A DNA stretch of 41,668 bases from Actinomycetota bacterium (GTDB lineage: Bacteria; Actinomycetota; Actinomycetes; Actinomycetales; Dermatophilaceae). The translations under genes were made by a program, and so were the position numbers. This document shows positions 8,472-16,370 of the stretch, piece by piece; the first letter of the stretch is position 1, and each line of letters opens with the position of its first letter. Location: NCBI GenBank assembly GCA_020161845.1, contig JAIUNK010000011.1, positions 1 through 41,668 on the forward strand. Direction: 5' to 3'. The notes beneath the pieces are model-generated. The model saw nothing but the letters and a program-made list of their open reading frames with translations. It was not told where the DNA came from and searched no databases.

Positions 8472-9218
8472 ATGACCCGACACGACGGCCGCGCCGCCGA
8501 CCAGCTCCGCGACATCCGCATCACCCGCAACTGGCTGGACCACGCGGAGGGCAGCGTGCTGGTCGAGTTCGGACGCACCCGCGTGCTGTGCGCGGCCAGC
8601 TTCACCGAGGGCGTGCCGCGCTGGCTGAAGGGCCAGGGCAAGGGCTGGGTGACGGCGGAATATGCGATGCTGCCCCGCTCCACCAACACTCGCTCCGACC
8701 GCGAGTCGGTCCGCGGCAAGATCGGCGGCCGCACCCACGAGATTTCCCGCCTGGTCGGACGATCCCTGCGGTCGGTCGTCGACATGCGCGCCCTCGGCGA
8801 GAACACGATCGTGCTCGACTGCGACGTCCTCCAGGCCGACGGCGGCACCCGCACAGCCGCGATCACCGGCGCGTACGTCGCGCTGGCCGACGCGGTGGCC
8901 ACCGGCAAGGCCAGCAAGGCCATCAAGGCCTCCGCGACCGTGCTCACCGGCTCGGTCGCCGCGGTCAGCGTCGGCGTGGTCGCGGGGGCGCCGGTCCTCG
9001 ACCTGGACTATGTCGAGGACGTCGACGCCGACACCGACATGAACGTCGTGATGACCGGTGATGGTCGATTCGTGGAGGTTCAGGGAACCGCCGAGGGCGA
9101 ACCATTCGGTCGGGAACTCTTGGACCGCTTGCTCGAGTTGGCGGGGGTAGGGTGTGCCCGGTTGACCGAGCTGCAGCAGGCGGCGCTCGACGCTGCCGCC
9201 CGCGAGCGGCAGCGCTGA
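8472..9218 (+). CDS. rph: Ribonuclease PH
   Basis: A 248-residue 3'-to-5' phosphorolytic exoribonuclease that trims tRNA 3' ends. The family blocks are all present: [58 protein letters not shown], the phosphate-binding [19 protein letters not shown], and the C-terminal [21 protein letters not shown]. The ATG at 8472 gives the standard length; the longer open frame upstream overlaps another gene. rdgB follows after 27 nt with its own AGGAGG site, as in many actinobacteria, so the two are likely co-transcribed. Confidence 0.96.
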   Translation: MTRHDGRAADQLRDIRITRNWLDHAEGSVLVEFGRTRVLCAASFTEGVPRWLKGQGKGWVTAEYAMLPRSTNTRSDRESVRGKIGGRTHEISRLVGRSLRSVVDMRALGENTIVLDCDVLQADGGTRTAAITGAYVALADAVATGKASKAIKASATVLTGSVAAVSVGVVAGAPVLDLDYVEDVDADTDMNVVMTGDGRFVEVQGTAEGEPFGRELLDRLLELAGVGCARLTELQQAALDAAARERQR

Positions 9219-9245
9219 CGCGCCCACCACGACCTAGGAGGCGAC

Positions 9246-9863
9246 ATGGCGGCGGATCGACGCATCGTGCTGGCGACGCGAAACCCGGGCAAGGTGCGCG
9301 AGCTGCGCGACATCCTCGCCGACGTCCTGACCGAATTGGACCGCGAACTGGTCGGGATCCGCGACTTTCCCGACGTGCAGGACGTCGTCGAGAACGGGGT
9401 CACCTTTGCTGCGAATGCCACCCTGAAGGCGACGCACGCCGCCAGGGCGACCGGGCTGCCGGCGCTGGCCGACGACTCCGGACTCGCCGTCGACGTGCTC
9501 GGTGGCTCGCCTGGGGTGTTCAGCGCCCGCTGGGCTGGGCGGCACGGCGACGATCTCGGCAACCTCGACCTGCTGCTGCGGCAACTCGCCGATGTCCCCG
9601 ACGAACACCGCGGCGCCGCGTTCGTGTGCGCGGCCTGCCTGGCGCTGCCGGACGGTACGACGATCGTGCGCGAGGGCCGCTTCCCGGGAACCCTGACCCG
9701 GGCGCCTCGCGGCGACAACGGCTTCGGCTACGACCCGATCCTGCAGGTCGAGGGCGACCACCGCACCAGCGCCGAGCTGCCGACCCTGGAAAAGAACACC
9801 ATCAGCCACCGCGGCAAGGCGTTCCGGGCCCTCGAGGAGGACCTGCGCCAACACCTTGCCTGA
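9246..9863 (+). CDS. rdgB: XTP/dITP pyrophosphatase (non-canonical purine NTPase)
   Basis: A 205-residue HAM1/RdgB-family enzyme hydrolysing dITP, XTP and related triphosphates, keeping them out of nucleic acids. Diagnostic blocks are VLATRNPGKVREL at the N-terminus, ENGVTFAANATLKA, ALADDSGLAVDVLGGSPGVF with the catalytic aspartates, and the C-terminal RGDNGFGYDPIL and SHRGKAFRALEE. AGGAGG at 9237-9242 precedes the ATG at a normal spacing. It closes the murI-rph-rdgB group and is followed by a convergent tRNA-Leu. Confidence 0.96.
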   Translation: MAADRRIVLATRNPGKVRELRDILADVLTELDRELVGIRDFPDVQDVVENGVTFAANATLKATHAARATGLPALADDSGLAVDVLGGSPGVFSARWAGRHGDDLGNLDLLLRQLADVPDEHRGAAFVCAACLALPDGTTIVREGRFPGTLTRAPRGDNGFGYDPILQVEGDHRTSAELPTLEKNTISHRGKAFRALEEDLRQHLA

Positions 9864-9907
9864 GCAACCGGCTGCTCCTGGTTGCCTACGCGTTGCCTCA
9901 GGCGACC
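9864..9907. terminator. Weak overlapping hairpins between rdgB and tRNA-Leu
   Basis: GCAACC (9864-9869) can pair with GGTTGC (9880-9885), and GGTTGCC (9880-9886) with GGCGACC (9901-9907) including one G-T pair. Either could end transcription between these convergent genes; neither has a T-run. Confidence 0.3.
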
Positions 9908-9937
9908 AGAAAGGCCGTTGTTGCAGTTCAAATAGGG

Positions 9938-10019
9938 TGCGGGAGAAGGGACTCGAACCCTCACACCTTTCGGCACAGGAACCTAAATCCTGCGTGTCTG
10001 CCAATTTCACCACTCCCGC
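9938..10019 (-). tRNA. tRNA-Leu (anticodon TAG)
   Basis: The reverse strand folds as a class II tRNA of 82 nt: acceptor stem GCGGGAG/CTCCCGC, discriminator A, anticodon stem CAGGA/TCCTG with loop TTTAGGT (anticodon TAG), a long variable arm, and a T-arm containing GGTTCGAGTCC. CCA is not encoded. It reads CUA leucine codons. It converges on rdgB. Confidence 0.95.
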
Positions 10020-10098
10020 GCAGCGGCCAGTGTACGGCGGCGCGGGGTGCGTCGGGTCCCCGCCCGGTACGGCGTACGGGCCGGATCTGCCGGTGCCC

Positions 10099-10563
10099 TC
10101 AGACGCCCAGCGCCTTGCGCAGGGCGGCGACGTGCCCGGTGGCCTTGACGTTGTACTTGGCTAGCTCCACCCGACCGTCCGGGCCGACCACCACCGTGGA
10201 GCGGATCACCCCGACGGTCGTCTTGCCGTAGAGCTTCTTCTCGCCGTAGGCGCCATAGGCGGTGAGCACGGTCTTGTCGACATCGGAAAGCAGCGGATAG
10301 GTCAGCGACTCCTTGGCGACGAATTTCGCGAGCTTCTCGGGCTTGTCGGGGGACAGGCCGACCACGGCGTACCCGGCCGCCTGCAAGGCCTGCGCCGAAT
10401 CGCGGAAGTCGCATGCCTCCGTCGTACAGCCCGGGGTCATCGCCGCCGGATAGCAGAAGATCACCAGGTGCCGGCCCGCGTAGTCGGACAGGCTCACGGG
10501 GGTGCCGGTGTCGCTCGGCAGCGTCCAGGCAGGGGCGACGTCGCCGGTCTCGAGGCGGGCCAT
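10099..10563 (-). CDS. bcp: Thioredoxin-dependent peroxiredoxin, Bcp/PrxQ type
   Basis: A 154-residue peroxiredoxin reducing hydrogen and organic peroxides. The peroxidatic Cys46 lies in TPGCTTEACDFRD with the helix-partner Cys51 five residues on, the atypical two-cysteine arrangement of PrxQ. The usual YFYP..D preceding it reads FCYPAAM here, so the common K-D before TPGC is replaced by A-A-M. A conserved C-terminal VIRSTVVVGPDGRV follows. GGAAGGAG lies 7 nt upstream of the ATG. The gene is divergent from the DUF3618-GroES pair, an arrangement common in actinobacteria. Confidence 0.92.
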   Translation of the reverse strand: MARLETGDVAPAWTLPSDTGTPVSLSDYAGRHLVIFCYPAAMTPGCTTEACDFRDSAQALQAAGYAVVGLSPDKPEKLAKFVAKESLTYPLLSDVDKTVLTAYGAYGEKKLYGKTTVGVIRSTVVVGPDGRVELAKYNVKATGHVAALRKALGV

Positions 10564-10721
10564 GGGGGGCTCCTTCCGATCTGGGTCCGGCCGCGGGTTC
10601 GCGACGGCCGGTTGTGGGGTGAAACGGGCCGCTCACAGGCGGTGCCGAGTGGTGCACGGTAGGTTAGTGCAGGAGTCTGCGGCCCGGTGCCGCGTACGAG
10701 CCGCGTACGAGAGGACAACAG

Positions 10722-10985
10722 ATGAGCCAGGATGCTCGCAGCCCGCGTCACATCGAGGCCGATATCGAGGCCACCCGCACGCGGCTGGCGAACACGATCG
10801 ACGAGCTCGCCTACCGGGCCAAGCCGGGCGTGATCGCCGAGCGCCAGAAGGACGCCGCGGTCGCCAAGCTCCAGGACACCTTCATGACGCCCAATGGCGA
10901 TGTGCGCCTCGACCGCGTCGCCGCCGTGGTGGTCGTCGTGGCCGCGATCGTGGGGTTGAGCATCTATCGCCGCGTCCGTGGCTGA
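10722..10985 (+). CDS. DUF3618 small membrane protein
   Basis: An 87-residue protein of the actinobacterial DUF3618 family. The N-terminal half carries the family block IEADIEATRTRLANTIDELAYR; residues 66-81 (VAAVVVVVAAIVGLSI) form one transmembrane segment and a basic tail YRRVRG follows, suggesting the N-terminus lies outside or that the tail anchors in the cytoplasm. The function is not established. A GAGAGGA site precedes the ATG. It overlaps the GroES-like gene by 8 nt (GTG inside its last codons), so the two are translationally coupled. Confidence 0.85.
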   Translation: MSQDARSPRHIEADIEATRTRLANTIDELAYRAKPGVIAERQKDAAVAKLQDTFMTPNGDVRLDRVAAVVVVVAAIVGLSIYRRVRG

Positions 10986-11349
10986 GGCCGTCGACGCGCT
11001 GCAAGACGTCGAACCCGGCCGCCGGGCCAGCGCCGAGGGCGGCCTGGCGATCCGGATGCTGCACGACCGGGTGCTGCTCTCGGACGAGGGCGAGTCCGGG
11101 GAGCGGCACACCGGCGGGGGCCTGATCATCCCCGCGACCGCGCAGCTCGGCAAGCGGTTGGCCTGGGCCAATGTGGTGGCCACGGGAGCGAACGTGCGGC
11201 AGATCCGGCTCGGCGACCGGGTCCTCTACGACCCCGGCGAGCGTGCCGAGGTGGAGTTGGACGGCAAGGAATACGTGCTGCTGCGCGAGCGCGACGTGCA
11301 CGCGGTCTCGACGCCGGAACGCGACGCCGAGGCCGGCCTCTACCTGTAA
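10978..11349 (+). CDS. GroES-like co-chaperonin paralogue
   Basis: A 123-residue GroES/Cpn10-fold protein. The fold is seen in RMLHDRVLLSDEG, the mobile-loop region ERHTGGGLIIPATAQL, GANVRQIRLGDRVLYDP and ELDGKEYVLLRERDVHAV. It is longer than canonical GroES (about 97 residues) by some 23 N-terminal residues and a C-terminal AGLYL tail, and is not next to a groEL here, so it is the divergent GroES-like paralogue of actinobacteria rather than the main co-chaperonin. The GTG at 10978 overlaps the DUF3618 gene. Its partner is unknown. Confidence 0.85.
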   Translation: MAEAVDALQDVEPGRRASAEGGLAIRMLHDRVLLSDEGESGERHTGGGLIIPATAQLGKRLAWANVVATGANVRQIRLGDRVLYDPGERAEVELDGKEYVLLRERDVHAVSTPERDAEAGLYL

Positions 11350-11373
11350 GCGAACCCCCGGGGAGCCCTGCCG

Positions 11374-12594
11374 CTATCCCACCTCGTCGCGGGCGGCGAC
11401 GAACGCCGCGACGGCGGCCCGTACGTCGTCCGTGGTGTGCCCGGCCGACAGCTGCACCCGGATCCGGGCCTTGCCCCTCGGCACCACCGGATAGGAGAAG
11501 GCGATCACATAGACCCCGCGGGCCAGCATGGCGTCGGCGATCTGGCCGGCTCGGCGCGCACCGTCCTCGCCCGGGAACATCACCGGCACGATCGCGTGTT
11601 CGCCGGGGAGCAGGTCGAAACCGGCATCCGTCATGAGCTGCCGGAAGAGGGACTTGTTGGCGTCGAGCCGCTCGCGCAGGGCGTCGGAGTCGCGGGCCAG
11701 CTCGATGGCCTTCAGCGAGCCGGCGGCCACGGCGGGGGCGACGGCGTTGCTGAAGAGGTAGGGCCGGGCGCGCTGCCGCAGCAGGTCGACGACCTCCTGC
11801 GGGCCGGAGACATAGCCGCCACTCGCGCCGCCGAGGGCCTTGCCGAGCGTGCCGGTGATGATGTCGACGCGGCCCATGACATCGCAGTATTCGTGCGTGC
11901 CGCGGCCGTGCGCCCCCACGAAACCGACGGCGTGGGAGTCGTCGACGAGGACGAGCGCGCCGTACTCCTCGGCGAGGTCGCAGATCTCGGCCAGCGGGGC
12001 GTAGTACCCGTCCATCGAGAAGACCCCGTCGGTGACCACGCAGATCTGCCGAGCGCCGGCGTCACGGGCGGCGGACAGCTGGGCGCGCAGGTCGGCCATG
12101 TCACGGTTGCGGTACCGATAGCGAGCCGCCTTGGCCAGGCGGATGCCGTCGATCAGCGAGGCATGGTTGAGCTCGTCGGAGACGATCGCGTCCGATTCGT
12201 CGAAGAGCACCTCGAAGACGCCGCCATTGGCATCGAAGCAGCTGGAGAACAGGATCGTGTCGGCCATGCCGAGGAACTCGCTGATCGCCGCCTCCAGCCG
12301 CTTGTGCAGCTGCTGCGTGCCGCAGATGAACCGCACCGACGCCATCCCGAAACCCCACTGGTCGTAGCTGGCCTTGGCCGCCGCCACGACCTCCGGGTGG
12401 TCGGCCAGCCCCAGGTAGTTGTTGGCGCAGAAGTTCAGCGCCGCCGCCGTGCCGTCGGGGCCCACCCCATCGGAGGTGACGGTCTCGATGCGGGCCGCCT
12501 GCGCACCGGCCAGTCGGCGCTCGTGCTTGTACAGCCCCGCGTCCTGGATCTCGGCCAGCGTGGTGGCCAGGCGCTCGCGCATCTCGGCATACAT
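11374..12594 (-). CDS. kbl: 2-amino-3-ketobutyrate CoA ligase (glycine C-acetyltransferase)
   Basis: A 406-residue PLP enzyme that splits 2-amino-3-oxobutyrate with CoA to glycine and acetyl-CoA, the second step of threonine breakdown. It matches the E. coli enzyme along its length: [50 protein letters not shown]-like [22 protein letters not shown] and the PLP-lysine loop [14 protein letters not shown]. The start at 12594 is 38 nt after the tdh stop; an internal ATG lies four codons on. tdh and kbl form one operon on the - strand. Confidence 0.96.
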   Translation of the reverse strand: MYAEMRERLATTLAEIQDAGLYKHERRLAGAQAARIETVTSDGVGPDGTAAALNFCANNYLGLADHPEVVAAAKASYDQWGFGMASVRFICGTQQLHKRLEAAISEFLGMADTILFSSCFDANGGVFEVLFDESDAIVSDELNHASLIDGIRLAKAARYRYRNRDMADLRAQLSAARDAGARQICVVTDGVFSMDGYYAPLAEICDLAEEYGALVLVDDSHAVGFVGAHGRGTHEYCDVMGRVDIITGTLGKALGGASGGYVSGPQEVVDLLRQRARPYLFSNAVAPAVAAGSLKAIELARDSDALRERLDANKSLFRQLMTDAGFDLLPGEHAIVPVMFPGEDGARRAGQIADAMLARGVYVIAFSYPVVPRGKARIRVQLSAGHTTDDVRAAVAAFVAARDEVG

Positions 12595-12632
12595 GGTCGT
12601 CGTCGCTCTCTCTCGCTCGGCGGTTTTGCTGG

Positions 12633-13670
12633 TCAGGACCAGTCCATGACGACCTTGCCGCAGCGCCCACTGCGCGCGGCGGCGAGGGCGTCCGGCCAGT
12701 CCTCGGCCTTGACGCGGTGGGTGATGGTGGACCGTACGGCGTCGCGCAGCGCCGCGGAGGTCTGCAGCATGGCGCTCATGGCATACCAGGACTCATACAT
12801 CTCGCGGCCGTAAATCCCGCGGATCGTGATCATGTGGGTGATGACCTTGCCCCAGGAGATCGGGTAGGGGTCGGCGGGCAGCCCGAGCATCGCGATCCGG
12901 CCGCCGTGATTCATGTTGTCGATCATGTCGGTGACCGCGGCGGGGGCTCCGGACATCTCCAGTCCGATGTCGAAGCCCTCGCGCATGCCGAGCTCCCGCT
13001 GTGCGTCCCGCAGTCCTGCCTTCGCCGTGTTCACGACCAGGTCGGCGCCCGCGCGCTTGGCCAGCGCGAGTCGGTAGTCGGAGACGTCGGTGACCACGAC
13101 GTACCGCGCCCCCGCGTGCCGCGCGATCGCCGCGGCCATCACTCCGATCGGGCCGGCCCCGGTGACCAGGACGTCCTCGCCGACCATCGGCCACTGCAGC
13201 GCCGTGTGGGTGGCATTGCCGAGAGGGTCGAACACCGCGCCCAGCTCAGGGTCGATCTCCTCGGGCTGGACCCACACGTTGCTGGCCGGCATCACGATGT
13301 AGTCCGCGAATGCGCCGTCCCGGTTGACGCCGATGCCCTGGGTGTTGATGCACAGGTGCCGGCGGCCGGCGCGGCAGTTGCGGCAATGGCCGCAGACGAT
13401 GTGGCCCTCGCAGGAGCAGCGTTGGCCGGGCTGCAGGTGCGTGATCGCCTCGCCGACCTCCGTGATCTCGCCGTAGAACTCGTGCCCGGTGATCAGCGGC
13501 GGCCGCAGGGTGGCGGCGGCCCACTCGTCCCAGGACTCGATGTGCAGGTCGGTGCCGCAGAGGCCGGCGCGCAGCACCCGGATCTTCACCTCGTCGGGGC
13601 CGGGGGTGGGCTCCGGGACGTCGCGCAGGTCCAGACCCGGTGCGGCCTGCGTCTTCACGAGCGCGCGCAT
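12633..13670 (-). CDS. tdh: L-threonine 3-dehydrogenase
   Basis: A 345-residue zinc medium-chain dehydrogenase oxidising L-threonine to 2-amino-3-oxobutyrate with NAD+. Catalytic zinc ligands are Cys38 in [13 protein letters not shown] and the GHEFYGEI His-Glu pair; the structural zinc site is the cysteine cluster [15 protein letters not shown]; the NAD site is [14 protein letters not shown]. The [11 protein letters not shown] and [12 protein letters not shown] blocks separate it from other alcohol dehydrogenases. GGAAGGG precedes the ATG. It leads the tdh-kbl operon and is divergent from the FMN reductase. Confidence 0.96.
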   Translation of the reverse strand: MRALVKTQAAPGLDLRDVPEPTPGPDEVKIRVLRAGLCGTDLHIESWDEWAAATLRPPLITGHEFYGEITEVGEAITHLQPGQRCSCEGHIVCGHCRNCRAGRRHLCINTQGIGVNRDGAFADYIVMPASNVWVQPEEIDPELGAVFDPLGNATHTALQWPMVGEDVLVTGAGPIGVMAAAIARHAGARYVVVTDVSDYRLALAKRAGADLVVNTAKAGLRDAQRELGMREGFDIGLEMSGAPAAVTDMIDNMNHGGRIAMLGLPADPYPISWGKVITHMITIRGIYGREMYESWYAMSAMLQTSAALRDAVRSTITHRVKAEDWPDALAAARSGRCGKVVMDWS

Positions 13671-13804
13671 TCGCCGCCCTTCCTGCCGTGCGTGCTGGTG
13701 TTTTCACGCTAGCCGCGGCGGTGGTGGCGGCGCAGCCGGTCGCGGATTCGCGGGCCGGTCGGGGGAGTCGTCGCGGGAACAGATCTGGCGCCGCCGGTGT
13801 TGCC

Positions 13805-13825
13805 TCAAGTAGTTGACAGTTCAAC
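13805..13825 (+). promoter_or_regulatory. Operator-like alternating TCAA/TTGA repeat
   Basis: TCAA-GTAG-TTGA-CAGT-TCAA runs from 13805 to 13824: three 4-bp words at 8-bp pitch, making two overlapping palindromes. The longer arm pair GTTGA/TCAAC is perfect (13812-13825). It ends 5 nt before the GGAGGA site of the FMN reductase, where a bound repressor would block transcription or its start. MarR/HxlR-type regulators use sites of this size; no regulator gene is adjacent. Confidence 0.4.
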
Positions 13826-13842
13826 CAAACGGAGGAGTCGTC

Positions 13843-14394
13843 ATGAAGATCGCCGTCATCGTCGGGAGCACCCGCCCGGGCCGAGTGGGAGACCAGGTCG
13901 GCCAGTGGGTCATGCAGCAGGCCGCTGGGCGCGAGGGTGCGACGTACGAGCTGATCGACCTGGCCGAGGTCGGCCTGCCGCTGCTGGACGAGCCGATCCC
14001 GGCGGCTGCGGGCCGCTATGCGAACGGCCACACCCAGGCCTGGTCGGAGCGGATCGCGGGGTATGACGGCTACGTCTTCGTCACCGCCGAGTACAACCAC
14101 GGTGTCCCGGCCGCGTTCAAGAACGCCTTCGACTTCCTCTACGCCGAGTGGAACGACAAGGCCGTGGGCTTCGTGGGCTACGGCGCCGACGGTGGCGTGC
14201 GGGCCGTCGAGAACTGGCGCACGATCGTGGCCAACGCCCAGATGGCCGACGTCCGCGCCGTTGTGGCGCTGTCGCTGTTCACGGACTTCAGCGGTGGCCA
14301 GTTCACCCCGGGGGAGCGCCGCGCCGGCGAGCTGGCCGATGTCTTCGCCCAGGTCGAGGCCTGGTCGGGGGCCCTGGCGCCGCTGCGCGGCTGA
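13843..14394 (+). CDS. NADPH-dependent FMN reductase / quinone reductase
   Basis: A 183-residue flavodoxin-like reductase. The FMN phosphate loop is GSTRPGRVGDQV at residues 8-19, and VFVTAEYNHGVPAAFKNAFDFLYAEW is the family signature around the flavin. Relatives reduce FMN, quinones, azo dyes or chromate; the substrate is not specified here. GGAGGA at 13831-13836 sets the ATG at 13843; an earlier GTG-type start at 13813 would lie inside the operator-like repeat. The palindrome directly upstream suggests induction by an oxidant-sensing repressor. Confidence 0.88.
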   Translation: MKIAVIVGSTRPGRVGDQVGQWVMQQAAGREGATYELIDLAEVGLPLLDEPIPAAAGRYANGHTQAWSERIAGYDGYVFVTAEYNHGVPAAFKNAFDFLYAEWNDKAVGFVGYGADGGVRAVENWRTIVANAQMADVRAVVALSLFTDFSGGQFTPGERRAGELADVFAQVEAWSGALAPLRG

Positions 14395-14482
14395 GCGTCC
14401 CGGGTCGCTGGCCTTCGTGGCCTGCCGGTCGAGCACGCCCGAGTCGACCAGGCCTGTCGGCGACGGCGCACGACGCCGACCA

Positions 14483-14593
14483 TGCACGAACCGATATCGC
14501 AATGCCGCCCAGTGCTCTTTCCGCTGCGGCATCAACGCAGCTCAGCGGGTTGAGGGGCGAAGAGCCCTCGCCAAAGCGATATCGGTTCGTGCA
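14483..14593. repeat. 111-bp element with perfect 18-bp inverted arms
   Basis: TGCACGAACCGATATCGC (14483-14500) is repeated exactly in inverted form at 14576-14593. The 75-bp core holds two smaller stems: GCCGC/GCGGC (from about 14504 to 14526) and GGCGA/TCGCC near 14557-14573. The arms contain the self-complementary CGATATCG. No flanking target duplication is obvious and no reading frame fits inside. It lies in the 315-bp gene-free stretch between the FMN reductase and tRNA-Lys. It may be a small non-autonomous mobile element, a recombination site or a structured RNA; the sequence alone does not decide. Confidence 0.8.
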
Positions 14594-14691
14594 CGATCCC
14601 AGGCGCGGACGTCGCCGAGGTGGCGTGCCATGGACCAGGACGGGCGTCTGGTCCCTGACCTGGCGATTTCCGCGGTCCGAGCGCCGTACTG

Positions 14692-14697
14692 TAAGGT
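14692..14697 (+). promoter_or_regulatory. -10 TAAGGT of tRNA-Lys
   Basis: TAAGGT, a common actinobacterial -10, ends 12 nt before the tRNA-Lys 5' end. An overlapping TACTGT (14687-14692) is an alternative. No clear -35 is seen. Confidence 0.45.
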
Positions 14698-14709
14698 TTT
14701 CCTGGTTGC

Positions 14710-14785
14710 GCGCCATTAGCTCAATTGGCAGAGCAAGTGACTCTTAATCACTGGGTTCGGGGTTCGAGTCCCTGATGGCGCACCA
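14710..14785 (+). tRNA. tRNA-Lys (anticodon CTT)
   Basis: A complete cloverleaf: acceptor GCGCCAT/ATGGCGC, D-arm with GCTC/GAGC, anticodon stem AGTGA/TCACT and loop CTCTTAA (anticodon CTT), T-arm with GGTTCGAGTCC, discriminator A and encoded CCA (14783-14785). It marks the left border of the toxin-antitoxin pocket and is followed by a strong terminator. Confidence 0.97.
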
Positions 14786-14792
14786 CATCACT

Positions 14793-14832
14793 GCAGTGCG
14801 GCGGGGTCCACGGACCCCGCCGCACTGCTTTT
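14793..14832 (+). terminator. Strong intrinsic terminator of tRNA-Lys
   Basis: A perfect 17-bp stem (14793-14809 with 14812-14828), tightly closed, is followed at once by TTTT. It sits 7 nt after the tRNA CCA. This is the clearest rho-independent terminator in the window. Confidence 0.92.
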
Positions 14833-14864
14833 CCCGGCGGGGCTGGTTCGGGGCAGATCTCGGG

Positions 14865-14895
14865 TAACGTGGGTTTCCTTACTAGGACCAGTAAG
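14865..14895 (+). promoter_or_regulatory. vapB promoter and autoregulatory operator
   Basis: TAACGT (14865-14870) fits a -10. Centred just downstream is the inverted repeat CTTACT-AGGACC-AGTAAG (14878-14895), over the expected transcription start. AAGGAG at 14897-14902 then leads to the ATG at 14908. An operator here fits the autorepression usual for antitoxin-toxin complexes. Confidence 0.6.
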
Positions 14896-14907
14896 TAAGG
14901 AGCGACC

Positions 14908-15156
14908 ATGGATGTCGCCGCTCGAGTTACGTCCAAGGGTCAGGTGACGGTCCCCAAGTCCGTACGCGACGCGCTCGGCATCCGTCCCGGGGACGAGATC
15001 ATCTTCCGCGTGGAGGGCTCGCGCGCCACGCTGGCGCGTGTTCCGGACTTCCTTGACCTCGCGGGCTCCATCCAGGTGCCGGCCGACCGGCGCAATGCAG
15101 CCTGGGACGACGTGCTGCGGCGTACCCACGCAGCCCGCGCGACGACACGGGCATGA
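14908..15156 (+). CDS. vapB: AbrB/SpoVT-fold antitoxin of a VapBC pair
   Basis: An 82-residue antitoxin with an N-terminal swapped-hairpin DNA-binding domain: ARVTSKGQVTVPKSVRDALG then IRPGDEIIFRVEG is the standard AbrB/MazE block (residues 4-38). The C-terminal half (FLDLAGSIQVPADRRNAAWDDVLRRTHAARA) should bind and block the toxin. The stop overlaps the toxin ATG by 4 nt (ATGA). A palindromic operator overlaps the promoter. GC and codon use match the neighbours, so there is no compositional sign of recent arrival. Confidence 0.92.
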   Translation: MDVAARVTSKGQVTVPKSVRDALGIRPGDEIIFRVEGSRATLARVPDFLDLAGSIQVPADRRNAAWDDVLRRTHAARATTRA

Positions 15157-15554
15157 GGGCCTTCATCGACACCAATGTCATCGTCCGTCACCTCACGGGG
15201 GAGCCGCCCGAGATGGCGCATCGGGCCACCGTGTTCCTTGCCTCGGGCGCCGAGCTGTACCTCACCGACCTGGTCGCCGCGGAGACGGTCTATGTGTTGG
15301 AGTCGTTCTACCGGGCCCCACGTGGCCAGGTCGCGCAAGCAGTGCGTTCGCTGGTGGGGTTCGAATCCATCGTGTGTGTGGACCCGGCGCTGCTCCTTCG
15401 CGCCGTCGAGGTGTATGAGGTGGAGCGACTCGACTTCGCGGACGCCTACCTCGTCGCCTGCGCAGAGTCCACCGGCGTCGGGGTGGTGGCCTCGTTCGAC
15501 AAGGCGATCAGTCGCGTGGCCACGGTCGCCCGGTATGAGCCACCTACCGGCTGA
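15153..15554 (+). CDS. vapC: PIN-domain ribonuclease toxin VapC
   Basis: A 133-residue PIN-domain toxin, usually an Mg-dependent endoribonuclease cutting tRNA or rRNA. All acidic active-site residues are present: Asp6 in FIDTNVIVRHL, Glu44 in AAETVYVL, Asp97 in LDFADAYLVAC and Asp116 in SFDKAI. It is therefore likely active and needs the antitoxin encoded just upstream, with which it overlaps by 4 nt. The target RNA is unknown. It converges on copC. Confidence 0.93.
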   Translation: MRAFIDTNVIVRHLTGEPPEMAHRATVFLASGAELYLTDLVAAETVYVLESFYRAPRGQVAQAVRSLVGFESIVCVDPALLLRAVEVYEVERLDFADAYLVACAESTGVGVVASFDKAISRVATVARYEPPTG

Positions 15555-15576
15555 GCGGACCTGCGCTGGTCAGGGG

Positions 15577-15596
15577 GTCGGACGGGCGAGTCCGAC
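15577..15596. terminator. Bidirectional hairpin between vapC and copC
   Basis: GTCGGAC (15577-15583) pairs perfectly with GTCCGAC (15590-15596) around a 6-nt loop, in the 57-bp gap between convergent genes. There is no T-run on either strand. Confidence 0.35.
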
Positions 15597-15611
15597 GAGG
15601 TCGGGCCGTCG

Positions 15612-16244
15612 TCAGGGTTGCCGGTTGGAGCGCTGCTTCTCCCAGCGCCACAGCATGAGCCCGATCGCGAGCATGGCCACGGCGACGAAGCCGGTCAGCA
15701 CATACGCCACGATGTTGTCCGAGTCCCGCGACACGTTCGCCGCTTGGCCGGCCCGCGGCGAGGTCGCCGTCGCCGCCGGAGAGGCCGCGGTGGTGGAACC
15801 GGTCTCCGTACCGGCGCCCGACGTCGTGGCACCCGCCGCACCGGGCGTACCGCCCGCCGCCCCTACCGTGAACGCGATCTCGCCCGAGATCGGGTGGCCG
15901 TCCTTGCTCACCACGCGATAGCGCACCACGACCCGGCCGGCGCCGATGTCGGCCGGCAGCGGCGCCGAGACGACCGGGCCCTTCACGGTCGGGGTGGCCT
16001 GACGCGGCTCGCCGGAGCCCTGGACGACGATCTGCGCGAAGTCGGGGCTGATGTCCTCGTTGAAGGTCAGCGACGCGGTGTCGGGCAGGGTCGGCACGGT
16101 CGCGCCGTCGGCGGGTGTCGAGGACACCAGCGCCGAGTGCGCCGACGCGGCAGGCGCCCCGGTCAGCGCGATCAGCAGCGTCGCGCAGAAGGTGAGGACG
16201 GCGAGGAGGGGGAACAGCCCGGTACGTCGGGCGCTGGCGGGCAT
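15612..16244 (-). CDS. CopC-domain copper-binding protein, membrane anchored
   Basis: A 210-residue exported protein. A signal peptide (residues 1-35, ending APAASA) places His36 at the mature N-terminus, as in CopC/YobA proteins where that histidine binds Cu(II). The CopC domain follows: HSALVSSTPADGATVPTLPD, SLTFNEDI and the C-terminal VSKDGHPISGEIAFTV with a second histidine. An Ala/Thr/Gly-rich linker leads to a transmembrane helix (VAYVLTGFVAVAMLAIGLML) and a basic tail. AGGAGG lies upstream of the ATG. There is no CopD or other copper gene next to it, so the role is inferred from the domain. Confidence 0.88.
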   Translation of the reverse strand: MPASARRTGLFPLLAVLTFCATLLIALTGAPAASAHSALVSSTPADGATVPTLPDTASLTFNEDISPDFAQIVVQGSGEPRQATPTVKGPVVSAPLPADIGAGRVVVRYRVVSKDGHPISGEIAFTVGAAGGTPGAAGATTSGAGTETGSTTAASPAATATSPRAGQAANVSRDSDNIVAYVLTGFVAVAMLAIGLMLWRWEKQRSNRQP

Positions 16245-16370
16245 GGGGGCCTCCTGGGGTGCGACTGCCCCCCATCCTGCCGCAGCCCCGCCACGTGGCG
16301 ACCCGGACCGGCCATCACCTCGCCGACCCGGGGCGGGCCAGTCGACCCTGGCGGACCGGTCGAAGACCCG

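Noticed and set aside
14483-14593. The inverted-repeat element as a complete insertion sequence
   Set aside because: It is only 111 bp, encodes nothing and shows no target duplication, so it cannot be autonomous.
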